From Candidatus Edwardsbacteria bacterium RifOxyA12_full_54_48 (GTDB lineage Bacteria; Edwardsbacteria; AC1; EtOH8): DNA of 64,000 nucleotides. Shown here one piece after another: positions 27,423 to 35,399 of this stretch. The translations under genes and the position numbers were made by a program. The DNA is taken from positions 413,632 through 477,631 of the forward strand of contig MFFN01000004.1 of NCBI GenBank assembly GCA_001777915.1. Direction: 5' to 3'. Position 1 is the stretch's first letter, and every line of letters begins with the position of its first letter. The notes beneath the pieces were generated by a model. The model saw nothing but the letters and a program-made list of their open reading frames with translations, ran no database searches and was not told the origin of the DNA.

Positions 27423-28376
27423 TTATTTTAGGGTGAGGGTCAATACGATCGTTGACCGCTGATAGTCGCCACTATGGTCGTTTCCGGAATATTTGAAGCC
27501 CAGGCTGCGGTACAGCCGATTAGCCGAGTCCAATCTGGGATTTGTCCGGACCAGCAATATTTTTGCCTTTAGGGCCGTAGATTCTTTGATCGCGGCCAAG
27601 ACCAGTTTTTTGCCCACCATTCTTCCCCGGAATTCCGGGGCTACCGCCAATTTGGCCAGCTCGTATTTACCTTTTCCTTTATTTATAAGGGCCACGGTGC
27701 CAATTGCTTTTCCGCCAATGACGGCAAACAATATTTTTCCTCCGGGCTTGATGATATTGGCCTCTGGGTGCAACAACATCCTTTCATCAGCCGGCTCAAC
27801 GGTGAAGTATTCCTCCAACCATTGCTTGTTCAACTGGTAAAATGGTTCTTTAAATTTTTTTTTGAATTCAACGATATCGACCTCCTTATACTGGCGGCTT
27901 TTTATTTTATTCGCCACCCGTTGATACATGCTTTTATCTTCCAAGGCATCCTCTATCTGGCCGATCATTTGCAGAAAATTACAATCCAGTTCGCCCAGCA
28001 ATTCAGAGGTGCTTGTTTCAATGACCTTCCACAACGGTTTTATAGATGGCATCAGGGCCCGGCCTTTTTCGGTTAAGGATATCAGTCTTTTCCTCTTGTC
28101 CTTTGGGTCGCTTTTCGAATCAACCAGTCCCGACCCGGCCATCTCGGCCGCCAGCTGGTTTACCGCCGGATAGGTGATCCCAACCGCTTTGGCCAGTTCG
28201 GTGACCGACATGGCCTTCTGTTGCGAGAGCTGGAAGAATATCAGGAACCATTTGGGTTCGAAGTCAAACCCCTGTTCCTTATATATCCGTCCCACATCTT
28301 GCATCAGGCTTTCACTCAGCCTTTTTATTCGGCTGGCAGTCGCCAGCTCCCCCAGTTTTCTGATAAGCTCGGTCAT
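27423..28376 (-). CDS. MarR-type regulator fused to a GNAT acetyltransferase
   Basis: 317 aa from ATG 28376 (TTGAGGGG just upstream); an ATG at 28400 would add eight residues. Residues ~1-140 are a winged helix-turn-helix of MarR type (MSVTELAKAVGITYPAVNQLAAEM as recognition region, DPKDKRKRLISLTEKGR as the wing). Residues ~165-317 are a GNAT domain (AIGTVALINKG, LAKLAVAPEFRGRMVGKKLV as acetyl-CoA P-loop, ANRLYRSLGF). This fusion is known in other bacteria; it couples DNA binding to N-acetylation, with targets unknown here. An inverted repeat TGTAAG-TG-CTTACA at 28405-28418 upstream suggests autoregulation. Confidence 0.85.
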   Translation of the reverse strand: MTELIRKLGELATASRIKRLSESLMQDVGRIYKEQGFDFEPKWFLIFFQLSQQKAMSVTELAKAVGITYPAVNQLAAEMAGSGLVDSKSDPKDKRKRLISLTEKGRALMPSIKPLWKVIETSTSELLGELDCNFLQMIGQIEDALEDKSMYQRVANKIKSRQYKEVDIVEFKKKFKEPFYQLNKQWLEEYFTVEPADERMLLHPEANIIKPGGKILFAVIGGKAIGTVALINKGKGKYELAKLAVAPEFRGRMVGKKLVLAAIKESTALKAKILLVRTNPRLDSANRLYRSLGFKYSGNDHSGDYQRSTIVLTLTLK

Positions 28377-28404
28377 ATTCCCCTCAATAAAAAGTAACAT
28401 AATG

Positions 28405-28418
28405 TGTAAGTGCTTACA
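28405..28418. promoter_or_regulatory. Putative operator of the MarR-GNAT gene
   Basis: Inverted repeat TGTAAG (28405-28410), 2 bp, CTTACA (28413-28418), lying 29 bases upstream of ATG 28376 in an AT-rich spacer. The position and size suit a MarR-family dimer; binding is inferred. Confidence 0.5.
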
Positions 28419-28457
28419 TAAATATATATAAAAAAATTGCTTTTGTCAAGAGAAAAA

Positions 28458-29187
28458 TTAAAATCTTTTATATGCCGGATTACCAAAATCCAAGTATCGT
28501 TTAAGATATTGCCTGTATTCCTCTATCGAGAACCAGCCTGCCCTTCCATTCTCGGCCCTGCCCTTTTCCAGATGAAATTGCTGGGCCGGCATAAAGCTGT
28601 AACCTATAAGATAGAGCCGCCCCCCCCCTACCATCACGGCAAACATCCATCACCACCGAAACATGGCCCACCCCGCCGGTTTGATTTTGCACCAGCATGT
28701 CCCCTGGCCGCAAATCTTTCTCCTCAACCGATCGGCAACCCTTTTTCAACGAATAGGAATTTGCGTTGTCCATGGTCCATTTTAGAAATCCCTTATATGG
28801 CTGGCCGCTATCCCGGTAATAACGGCGCTTTCCGTTATAATCAAAAAGATAGAGCTGTTCCAGCCTTCCGGTCTGTTTAAAATACTCCGCCCGGAACCTG
28901 AAGCACCAGTCTGCGCACTGCTCCAGGTCCCGGCTGAACAGCATTGGCATATCAACCACTGCCAGAACGCTGTAACGAGGCGAAATGACCGGCTTCCCGT
29001 CGCACCCCAATATAACATTATCATCTTTTATCGGAAGCCTCTGGATCCAGCCAGAATACGAGCTGTCGGCATATTCCACCCGCGCATATCCGGAGGGAAT
29101 TGGTATATCTTTTAGGACCCTTGCTTGGCAGATAGCGGGCACTATAAGCAACGCCCCCATTTTTATCGCGTATTTTAAACTTTTCAT
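28458..29187 (-). pseudogene. DUF4846-like secreted protein, frame broken at a G9 tract
   Basis: Starts at ATG 29187 with a signal peptide (MKSLKYAIKMGALLIVPAICQA). The body matches what I know of DUF4846: SGWIQRLPIKDDNVI, DMPMLFSRDLEQCADWCFRFRAEYFKQ, GDMLVQN and GHVSVVMDV. In the starting frame the protein then turns into implausible sequence and stops at 28501. The expected ending (RLYLIGYSFMPAQQFHLEKG ... GWFSIEEYRQYLKRYL) is in another frame that ends at 28458. The switch falls exactly at a run of nine C on the plus strand (28620-28628, G9 in the mRNA); eight G would restore one 242-residue frame. Either a real mutation, a phase-variable tract, or a sequencing error. Confidence 0.75.
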
Positions 29188-29204
29188 ATATCGATCATTG
29201 TTAT

Positions 29205-29235
29205 AAATCAAGAGCGAAGACCTTGCGGTCTTCGC
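29205..29235 (-). terminator. Terminator downstream of ilvE
   Basis: Perfect 9-bp stem GCGAAGACC (29214-29222) / GGTCTTCGC (29227-29235), loop TTGC. On the minus strand it is followed by TCTTGATTT. Confidence 0.7.
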
Positions 29236-29255
29236 CCGTTTTGTGGCTTATTCAA

Positions 29256-30326
29256 TTACTTTACCCTGTAAACCCAACCGTATTTATCCTCTTTCTCTCC
29301 ATATTGTATTCCGGTCATGGTATCGAAGATTTTTTTTGCCCACGGCCCTGTCTCTTGTGAGATGACATATTCCTTGTCTTTATAATTGATCCTGCCCACC
29401 GGGCTTATCACCGCCGCGGTGCCGGCGCCAAAAGCCTCGGTGACTTTTTTACTATTGATGCCATCCATCAGCTCATCGATCGGGATCTGCCTTTCCTCGG
29501 GAACGATCCCCAGGTCTTCAGCTATCTGAAGCACCGATTTGCGGGTGATGCCCTGCAGGATGCTTCCGGAGAGTTTTGGAGTTACCAGCTTGTTGTCGAT
29601 TACGAAAAAAATATTCATGGCCCCCACTTCTTCGATATATTTGTGCTCCACAGCGTCCAGCCACAGTACCTGGCTGCAACCCTTGTCCTTGGCAATTTTG
29701 GAAGCCAGCAGGGTGCCGGCATAATTCCCGCCGGTCTTGGCCTCGCCGGTACCCCCCTGGGCTGCCCTGGTGTAGCTGTCGCTGACCCACAGCCCCACCG
29801 GGTTGAAACCCTCCTGAAAATATGGCCCCACCGGAGAAAGGATGATGAAGAAAAGATACCGGTCGGCGGGCTTCACCCCCAAAGCGGCCTCGGTGCCGAT
29901 GACAGCCGGGCGGATATATAAAGAGGCCCCCACGGCCTTGGGGATCCACCGTTCCTCAAGCCTGAGCAGCTCGCCTTCGGCCTGCAGAAAAATCTCCTCT
30001 GGGATTTCCGGCATGCACATTCTTTTAAGGGAGTGGTTAATGCGCCGGGCGTTTTCCTGTGGTCGAAACAATAGAATCTCATCCTTGGGGGACTTATAGG
30101 CCTTTTGTCCTTCGAAAACCTCCTGGCTATAGTGAAGAACATTGGCGGCGGGATCAAGCAGCAAGGGCTGATAGGGTTTTATCTCGGCATTGTGCCAGCC
30201 CTTATCAACAGTATGTTCCATGGTGAACATGTAATCGGTGAAATTTCTTCCGAAAACCAGTTTTAGAGGATCTTGAAATAAGGGTTTCAGCTTATCTACC
30301 GATAACAGCGTCTTTTTGATATCCAT
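29256..30326 (-). CDS. ilvE: Branched-chain amino acid aminotransferase
   Basis: 356 aa, fold-type IV PLP enzyme interconverting Leu/Ile/Val and their 2-oxo acids with glutamate/2-oxoglutarate. The family motifs are all present: VLHYSQEVFEGQKAY, the region around the PLP lysine (EAKTGGNYAG), LWLDAVEHKYIEEVGAMNIF, and TRKSVLQIAEDLG. Length and motifs match the BCAT class II type. GGGAGCGGGCG precedes ATG 30326. No other branched-chain biosynthesis gene is nearby. Ends at the hairpin 29205-29235. Confidence 0.92.
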   Translation of the reverse strand: MDIKKTLLSVDKLKPLFQDPLKLVFGRNFTDYMFTMEHTVDKGWHNAEIKPYQPLLLDPAANVLHYSQEVFEGQKAYKSPKDEILLFRPQENARRINHSLKRMCMPEIPEEIFLQAEGELLRLEERWIPKAVGASLYIRPAVIGTEAALGVKPADRYLFFIILSPVGPYFQEGFNPVGLWVSDSYTRAAQGGTGEAKTGGNYAGTLLASKIAKDKGCSQVLWLDAVEHKYIEEVGAMNIFFVIDNKLVTPKLSGSILQGITRKSVLQIAEDLGIVPEERQIPIDELMDGINSKKVTEAFGAGTAAVISPVGRINYKDKEYVISQETGPWAKKIFDTMTGIQYGEKEDKYGWVYRVK

Positions 30327-30428
30327 CGCCCGCTCCCGTTTAATTAATGCATTAGGTACATATCATAGATTACCAGATGATGAAAAAAATTTCAAGTAAA
30401 TAATTTGGTGATATCTTTAAAAACAATG

Positions 30429-30965
30429 CTATTGTTTTGCAACGAACTCAATGCCGCCAAAGACCACCGCTGCATGGATCAGCAGGTGCTTCTCTGCACT
30501 TTTGAAATTCTCTGTTTTATATGTGTATTGCCCGAAGGCCACCACATTGCCGTCCGGCAGGTGGGCCCCGCCAAAGGCCGAACTGGCGACGATCTTGGTG
30601 GGAATGGCGGGATCGATCTTAATTACCGACCCGCCGAAGATGGTGTTGATATCCACCCTAACATTCTGATCCTTAAGCTCTATGCCAGAAAGATCGATCT
30701 CTCCCTTGCCAAAGACCACATCATACTTATCCGCGGCCGTGATAACTTCGATGGCCTTTTCCTCGAATACCGCCGATTTTTTGCTTTTGCTCCAAAAGGA
30801 GATCCCGGTCAGCATCTGAATGCCCAGATAGATCAGGGACAGGGCAAATATGGTCCTGAAGATGGGTATCTTTATCCCGAACACCACATTGATTATCACG
30901 CCCAAACCTATCAGGATAAGAACCACCCCCCAAAAGACGCCGGTAAAAATAAACCCCATTCTCAT
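30429..30965 (-). CDS. LiaF-like membrane protein
   Basis: 178 aa. Two N-terminal transmembrane helices (FIFTGVFWGVVLILIGLGVIINVVFG; FRTIFALSLIYLGIQMLTGI) are followed by a soluble beta-rich domain (YDVVFGKGEIDLSG ... VDINTIFGGSVIKIDP ... IVASSAFGGAHLP) like the C-terminal LiaF/DUF2154 domain, which contains repeated 'FGG' turns. In Bacillus LiaF controls a cell-envelope stress two-component system; no sensor kinase is adjacent here, so a role in envelope sensing is only inferred. AAGGAGGAGGTT is a very strong ribosome-binding site. Confidence 0.75.
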   Translation of the reverse strand: MRMGFIFTGVFWGVVLILIGLGVIINVVFGIKIPIFRTIFALSLIYLGIQMLTGISFWSKSKKSAVFEEKAIEVITAADKYDVVFGKGEIDLSGIELKDQNVRVDINTIFGGSVIKIDPAIPTKIVASSAFGGAHLPDGNVVAFGQYTYKTENFKSAEKHLLIHAAVVFGGIEFVAKQ

Positions 30966-31148
30966 AACCTCCTCCTTATATTTAATAGATTATTTTTTTG
31001 ATGCACGGCAACCCTACCGGAATTGTAAATCTCTTGCTGAAAAAAGTCAACGATAAAATATTTGGGGAATATCACCGTAAGCTGGGCAAATTTGCAACTG
31101 TTTTATAACTATTAAAAAATAGTATTTGACGGGATTTGGGTTTGGGGC

Positions 31149-31164
31149 TGTTTCACGTGAAACA
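31149..31164. promoter_or_regulatory. parS: parS centromere site 1
   Basis: Perfect 16-bp palindrome TGTTTCACGTGAAACA, matching the conserved bacterial parS consensus bound by ParB/Spo0J. parB is at 48385 in this window. Paired with the site at 31229. Confidence 0.92.
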
Positions 31165-31166
31165 AT

Positions 31167-31198
31167 AACTCCCCTGCGGCCTCGACCGCAGGGGAGTT
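31167..31198. other. Hairpin between the two parS sites
   Basis: Perfect 13-bp stem AACTCCCCTGCGG (31167-31179) / CCGCAGGGGAGTT (31186-31198) with a 6-base loop. It could terminate the minus-strand 31265 gene (tail ATTGTTTC is only weakly U-rich), or be a structural part of the partition locus. Confidence 0.6.
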
Positions 31199-31228
31199 AA
31201 ACGGCAATGATTTGTGTTGTCTGGGGAA

Positions 31229-31244
31229 TGTTTCACGTGAAACA
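31229..31244. promoter_or_regulatory. parS: parS centromere site 2
   Basis: Second perfect TGTTTCACGTGAAACA. The palindrome extends to 24 bp (31225-31248, flanks GGAA/TTCC). Centre-to-centre distance to site 1 is 80 bp. Immediately 3' of the 31265 gene, in a non-coding spacer. Confidence 0.92.
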
Positions 31245-31264
31245 TTCCGTATTGGGGGGCCGGT

Positions 31265-31462
31265 TTATCTCTGCTCCGGGTTTTGCTCCCTTATGGCATA
31301 CGCCAACTGTTGTCGGTTAATGCACCCCATCTCCACCAAGCACTCGCCGATCTTTTTTGAAGAATCGTTGATTTGTTTATATCTGGCCCGGATTATGTGT
31401 TCCACCGAGATGAATCCATGGGTCATCATTATTTCACCCAGCAGTTTTTTGTTCCTTTTCAT
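31265..31462 (-). CDS. Orphan MshEN/GspE-N-like small domain protein
   Basis: 65 aa. Reads as a single N-terminal domain of type II secretion / type IV pilus ATPases (MshEN-like): LGEIMMTHGFISVEHIIRARYKQ then KIGECLVEMGCINRQQLAYA, i.e. two copies of a 'LGE-L---G-I----L--A---Q' helix pair. In PilB/MshE proteins this fold can bind c-di-GMP. No ATPase domain follows; the ORF stops after AIREQNPEQR. AAAGGA precedes ATG. Possibly a stand-alone ligand-binding or adaptor module. Its 3' end abuts the parS pair. Confidence 0.65.
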   Translation of the reverse strand: MKRNKKLLGEIMMTHGFISVEHIIRARYKQINDSSKKIGECLVEMGCINRQQLAYAIREQNPEQR

Positions 31463-31474
31463 GGCTGCGTCCTT

Positions 31475-32590
31475 TTAAAAATTATAATTAATCCCAGCAT
31501 ATGCCAGGAGTTTTTTATAATTATAAAGCTCATCATTGGATGAATTATTGACATAATTAATCCCCGCCCCCAAATCTATGCCGTTGGGGCCATCTGACAA
31601 CGGAGCGGTGTAGTCTATTCCCAAAACAGTCTCTCGGTCCAGCCGGACGGTCCCCAAACTTTGTCTGGTTAATATGCTGGCATTGTCCGCTGCCGGAAGG
31701 CTATAGGCATCAAGCTTGTCATAGCTTCTGCTGATATAATTGGCCCATAAGGCCATCTTCCCGGCGGGTTCAAGTATTAAAGTTACTTTTGCCCCCACCT
31801 GGCCGCCGGAATAATCAAAATATTCGTTCACCTCGCTCAGTAAAGTGTCGGGCATATAATAAGGATCGGCGGTGGTCACCTGGTTTGTTAAATACGAGCA
31901 TTCCAGGGAAAGGCCGATATTTGATCCAAGCCCCTGGCTTACCCGGCAACCCGGAGACAGGTTTGTAATATTCACTGGAACCTGGCTGTCGGCAGGCAAG
32001 GGAGAGAAATCGTACTTTTTATATCCTGCTAAAATTGTCAAACCGCTCCGGGTAGGAAGAAATATATTTATGGATAGGTTTGCTATTGATTGATCAAAGT
32101 CATATTTTGGTAAATTCTTATATTGATATCTCCCCAGGGCCCCGTCCGCTTTTAACAGCACCGGTTGAGCAATATATATTTTTGTCTCGCCGATAACTTT
32201 AAAATTATTGGTATCATAAGCCGAGCGGTCCGCAGCATTGAATTGAAAGCTATAAGCGCCACCCAAACCAACGAAACCATCTTTTCCCAAATTCCGCCAC
32301 AGGATCATTTTCAGCAAATGGTCGTTTTGATTGATGCCCAAATAACTGAGGTAGGCGCTGTAGCTGCCGGAATAATCAGCTCCCAAAATCATCCCGGCCA
32401 ATTTTAAGTCAATGTCGGTGTTAAGATCCAACCGGGCGGTTCCGACCACGCTGCCTCCGCCGTAGGAATCGTTATAGGCATTGCTGTCGTATTCGCCGCT
32501 CACCCCGATGCTTCCTTTGATCTGGGCAAATAAGGTTCCTGATAAAACTATTGTGATTATCCCGGTAATATAGAATTTTAAATTCCTCAT
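31475..32590 (-). CDS. Predicted outer-membrane beta-barrel protein
   Basis: 371 aa. Signal peptide (MRNLKFYITGIITIVLSGTLFAQ) followed by alternating-hydrophobicity strands with Gly/Tyr/Asn-rich turns throughout (GSIGVSGEYDSNAY, LLKADGALGRYQYKN, LDLGAGINYVNNSS) and a C-terminal YAGINYNF, ending on Phe as barrel proteins do. No named family recognised. Twelve bases separate it from the MshEN-like gene, so they are likely co-transcribed. A hairpin at 32628-32657 separates it from the upstream repeat protein. Confidence 0.7.
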   Translation of the reverse strand: MRNLKFYITGIITIVLSGTLFAQIKGSIGVSGEYDSNAYNDSYGGGSVVGTARLDLNTDIDLKLAGMILGADYSGSYSAYLSYLGINQNDHLLKMILWRNLGKDGFVGLGGAYSFQFNAADRSAYDTNNFKVIGETKIYIAQPVLLKADGALGRYQYKNLPKYDFDQSIANLSINIFLPTRSGLTILAGYKKYDFSPLPADSQVPVNITNLSPGCRVSQGLGSNIGLSLECSYLTNQVTTADPYYMPDTLLSEVNEYFDYSGGQVGAKVTLILEPAGKMALWANYISRSYDKLDAYSLPAADNASILTRQSLGTVRLDRETVLGIDYTAPLSDGPNGIDLGAGINYVNNSSNDELYNYKKLLAYAGINYNF

Positions 32591-32627
32591 GGTTGGTCTT
32601 CCTTAAAGATGATGTCACAAAGCAAGA

Positions 32628-32657
32628 GAAGCGCAGGTAAATAAGGTCCTGCGCTTC
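32628..32657 (-). terminator. Terminator after the repeat protein
   Basis: Stem GAAGCGCAGG (32628-32637) / CCTGCGCTTC (32648-32657) with a 10-base loop; on the minus strand followed by TCTTGCTTTG. Confidence 0.65.
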
Positions 32658-32673
32658 ATTATTAAGTGCCTAT

Positions 32674-33180
32674 CTATCGGCCCCGCCCGGTGGTTGTGCT
32701 GCCGCCCTTCTTGCCATTGGCTCCGCCTTTGGGCGTCATATCATCATCCTTTCCGTCCTTTTTACGGGTACGGGTTCTGGTCTGCTCCTTGGTCTGGGTG
32801 GAATCGGATATACCATCTCCATCCTCGTCCCGATATCTGGTCTGGGTCATTTCGCCCTGGCCCTTGTCGCCTTCCTCGGTGCGAGTGCGGATCTTCTGGT
32901 CCTGGCCTTTATTCTGGGTGCGGACCTTGTTTTGTTCCTTTACCTTAGCAGAGTCGCTCTCCGTCAATTTCTTCTCTTCCCTGGTTCTGGTCTGGGCCAT
33001 CTCGCCTTGTCCATTTTGGCCCTCTTCAGTTCGAACCCTCAATTGGGTCTCCTCGCCCTGATTTTTAGTTTTGATCTCATTTTTCATTTTCAGACTGTCG
33101 CCCTCTTCAGCCAGGGCCACTGTGGTCAAGGCTAGAGAAAAAATTAAGACCGGCAGCAAAAGCATGATGAATTTCTTCAT
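32674..33180 (-). CDS. Secreted, charged, repeat-containing low-complexity protein
   Basis: 168 aa. Signal peptide (MKKFIMLLLPVLIFSLALTTVALA), then an almost entirely hydrophilic body rich in Lys, Arg, Glu, Gln and Thr. Two imperfect ~38-residue repeats are visible: 'KTKNQGEETQLRVRTEEGQN' continuing GQGEMAQTRTREE, and 'RTQNKGQDQKIRTRTEEGDK' continuing GQGEMTQTRYRDE. A DEDGDGISDS segment resembles a thrombospondin type 3 calcium loop. The C-terminus is Gly/Lys-rich. Probably disordered and exported; function unknown. A very strong AAGGAGG site precedes ATG. First gene of the minus-strand run, divergent from mnmG. Confidence 0.7.
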   Translation of the reverse strand: MKKFIMLLLPVLIFSLALTTVALAEEGDSLKMKNEIKTKNQGEETQLRVRTEEGQNGQGEMAQTRTREEKKLTESDSAKVKEQNKVRTQNKGQDQKIRTRTEEGDKGQGEMTQTRYRDEDGDGISDSTQTKEQTRTRTRKKDGKDDDMTPKGGANGKKGGSTTTGRGR

Positions 33181-33397
33181 TTTATGAACCTCCTTATAAA
33201 TTGCGGTTTGATGGCCAGTTTCTGTTTTGTCATATTACATTAGAGTTGCCCATTATTAATAAGGTTCCCAAACATAATTATAACATTAATATTGATATTA
33301 GACAATCAATATGATATCATGGCTTAGGTGTAGTTAATATGTTTTTTGAGTATCTCTAACTAATTGTATCGCATTGTATTATAAATATTATTAGTTT
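33181..33397. other. AT-rich divergent spacer upstream of mnmG, weak origin candidate
   Basis: 217 bp, markedly AT-rich, between a minus-strand gene run and plus-strand mnmG, about 2 kb from two parS sites. The region upstream of mnmG is the origin in some bacteria. I see no TTATCCACA-like DnaA box here, so this may just hold two divergent promoters. Confidence 0.25.
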
Positions 33398-35323
33398 ATG
33401 AACAAAACATTCGATATCATAATCATTGGCGGGGGCCATGCCGGCATAGAGGCATCGGTAGTTTGTACCGGCATGGGGCTGAATACTGCTCTATTCAGCA
33501 TCACCCTGGACCGTATCGGCTGGATGTCATGCAATCCGTCAATCGGCGGATTGGCTAAAAGCCATCTGGTAAAAGAGATCGATGCTCTGGGCGGAGCCAT
33601 GGGCCGGTTGGCCGATTTGTCGGGGATACAGTTCCGAATGCTGAACAAAGGCAAAGGGCCTGCGGTCTGGTCTCTCAGGGCTCAATGTGACCGCCCGCTT
33701 TATTCGGCCGAAGCCAAGCATCTTCTGGAGAACCTGCCTAATTTAGAGCTGCGGCAGGCCTTGGTTGATGACATTATATTAGAGGAGCGGTCCGGCAAAA
33801 AGTGTGCGACCGGCGTGAGGACCGAAAGCGGCCAGGAGTTTTTTGCCCAGGCCGTGATCGTGGCCACCGGCACTTTTCTTAACGGTCTGATCCATATCGG
33901 AGACCGGTCCTTTCCGGCCGGCCGGGCCGGGGAATTCCCGGCCCGAAAATTATCAGATTCTCTAAAATTATCCGGGCTGAAGATGGGCCGGCTGAAGACC
34001 GGAACCCCGGCCCGGGTTAATTCTCAAAGCGTAGACTTTTCTGCAATGTCCGAACAGCCCGGCGACCCCGACCCGCTCCCCTTCTCCCGGCAGACCAGGA
34101 TTTACGAGGTCATCAATCAGCGCACCGATCAGAAAAGAAGGGTCTGGCCGGCGCTGCTTCAGATTCCCTGCTACCTTACCTACACCAACCCCGTAACCCA
34201 CCAGATCATCCGAGACAATCTTTCCCGCTCGGCCCTTTATTCCGGCCGGATAACAGGCATCGGCCCCAGATATTGCCCCTCTATCGAGGACAAGGTGGTT
34301 CGCTTCTCCGAGCGACAGGGACATCAGGTTTTTATCGAGCCCGAGGGCCTCAATACCAATGAGCTGTATCTTAACGGCATCTCTTCCTCCCTGCCCGAGG
34401 AAGTTCAGGAGAAGATGATCCGCTCCATAAAAGGCCTGGAGAATGCTAAAATAACCAGGTCGGGCTACGCCATAGAATATGATTTTGTTTTTCCCACCCA
34501 GTTGTTTCCCACCCTTGAGGCCAAACTGGTATCCGGGCTGTACCTCGCCGGGCAGATCAACGGCACTTCGGGATATGAGGAGGCCGCGGCCCAGGGGCTG
34601 ATGGCCGGGATCAATGCTGCTCAAAAGATTTTAGGGAACGATCCCTTCATTCTGCGAAGAGACCAGGCCTATATCGGAGTTTTGATAGATGACCTGGTCA
34701 CCAAGGGAACCGAGGAGCCATACCGGATGTTCACCTCCCGGGCCGAATACCGGCTGTTGCTGCGTCAGGACAACGCCGAGCAAAGGCTTCTGGCTTATGG
34801 TTATGGCCTGGGTCTTATCGCCGAGGATAGGTGGGTCGATTTCCAAAGGACCCAAGGCAGAGTGGAGTCTGAAATCCAGCGTCTTCGTCTGGAAAAAGCC
34901 CTGCCGCCGGATGCCAATGGTATTCTTGAGAGACTGGGAACCTCGCCCATCAGCCAGCCAGCCAGCCTGGCCGAATTATTGAAACGTCCCGAGGTGACTT
35001 ACGATGATCTACTGCCCTTGGACCAGTACCGCCCGGATTACGACCGGACGGTTTTTGAAAAGGTGGAGTTGGAGCTTAAATACGGCGGATATGCCAAACG
35101 CCAGCAGGATGAGGCCCTGAGGATGAGGGGGCTGGAAAATATGGTGCTGTCGAACGACTTCGATTACGATCTGGTTTATGGCCTTTCCTCCGAAGCCCGC
35201 CAGAAACTGCAGAAACTTAAACCCCTCAGCCTGGGCCAGGCCTCGAGAATATCGGGCGTGTCCCCGGCAGATATTAGTATGCTGCTGATTCACCTGAAGA
35301 AGGCAAAACCTGCTGCCCATTAA
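33398..35323 (+). CDS. mnmG: tRNA uridine-5-carboxymethylaminomethyl modification enzyme MnmG (GidA)
   Basis: 641 aa. FAD-dependent partner of MnmE that modifies U34 of certain tRNAs. N-terminal dinucleotide-binding motif [14 protein letters not shown], then [32 protein letters not shown], and [12 protein letters not shown], all hallmark MnmG segments. The C-terminal helical domain that binds MnmE/tRNA is intact ([36 protein letters not shown]-type end). No obvious Shine-Dalgarno precedes ATG 33398. mnmE is not adjacent. First plus-strand gene after the long minus run. Confidence 0.96.
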   Translation: MNKTFDIIIIGGGHAGIEASVVCTGMGLNTALFSITLDRIGWMSCNPSIGGLAKSHLVKEIDALGGAMGRLADLSGIQFRMLNKGKGPAVWSLRAQCDRPLYSAEAKHLLENLPNLELRQALVDDIILEERSGKKCATGVRTESGQEFFAQAVIVATGTFLNGLIHIGDRSFPAGRAGEFPARKLSDSLKLSGLKMGRLKTGTPARVNSQSVDFSAMSEQPGDPDPLPFSRQTRIYEVINQRTDQKRRVWPALLQIPCYLTYTNPVTHQIIRDNLSRSALYSGRITGIGPRYCPSIEDKVVRFSERQGHQVFIEPEGLNTNELYLNGISSSLPEEVQEKMIRSIKGLENAKITRSGYAIEYDFVFPTQLFPTLEAKLVSGLYLAGQINGTSGYEEAAAQGLMAGINAAQKILGNDPFILRRDQAYIGVLIDDLVTKGTEEPYRMFTSRAEYRLLLRQDNAEQRLLAYGYGLGLIAEDRWVDFQRTQGRVESEIQRLRLEKALPPDANGILERLGTSPISQPASLAELLKRPEVTYDDLLPLDQYRPDYDRTVFEKVELELKYGGYAKRQQDEALRMRGLENMVLSNDFDYDLVYGLSSEARQKLQKLKPLSLGQASRISGVSPADISMLLIHLKKAKPAAH

Positions 35324-35399
35324 TTTCAACTTGATATCTGGGGCATTTTCTTGTAATATGGTTGTGTTCGTTTTCAGTTATAATTTGGAGGAGATGGTC

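Noticed and set aside
33181-33397. Chromosomal oriC
   Set aside because: AT-rich and suggestively placed, but no DnaA boxes (TTATNCACA) or repeated 13-mers were found; kept only as a weak candidate.
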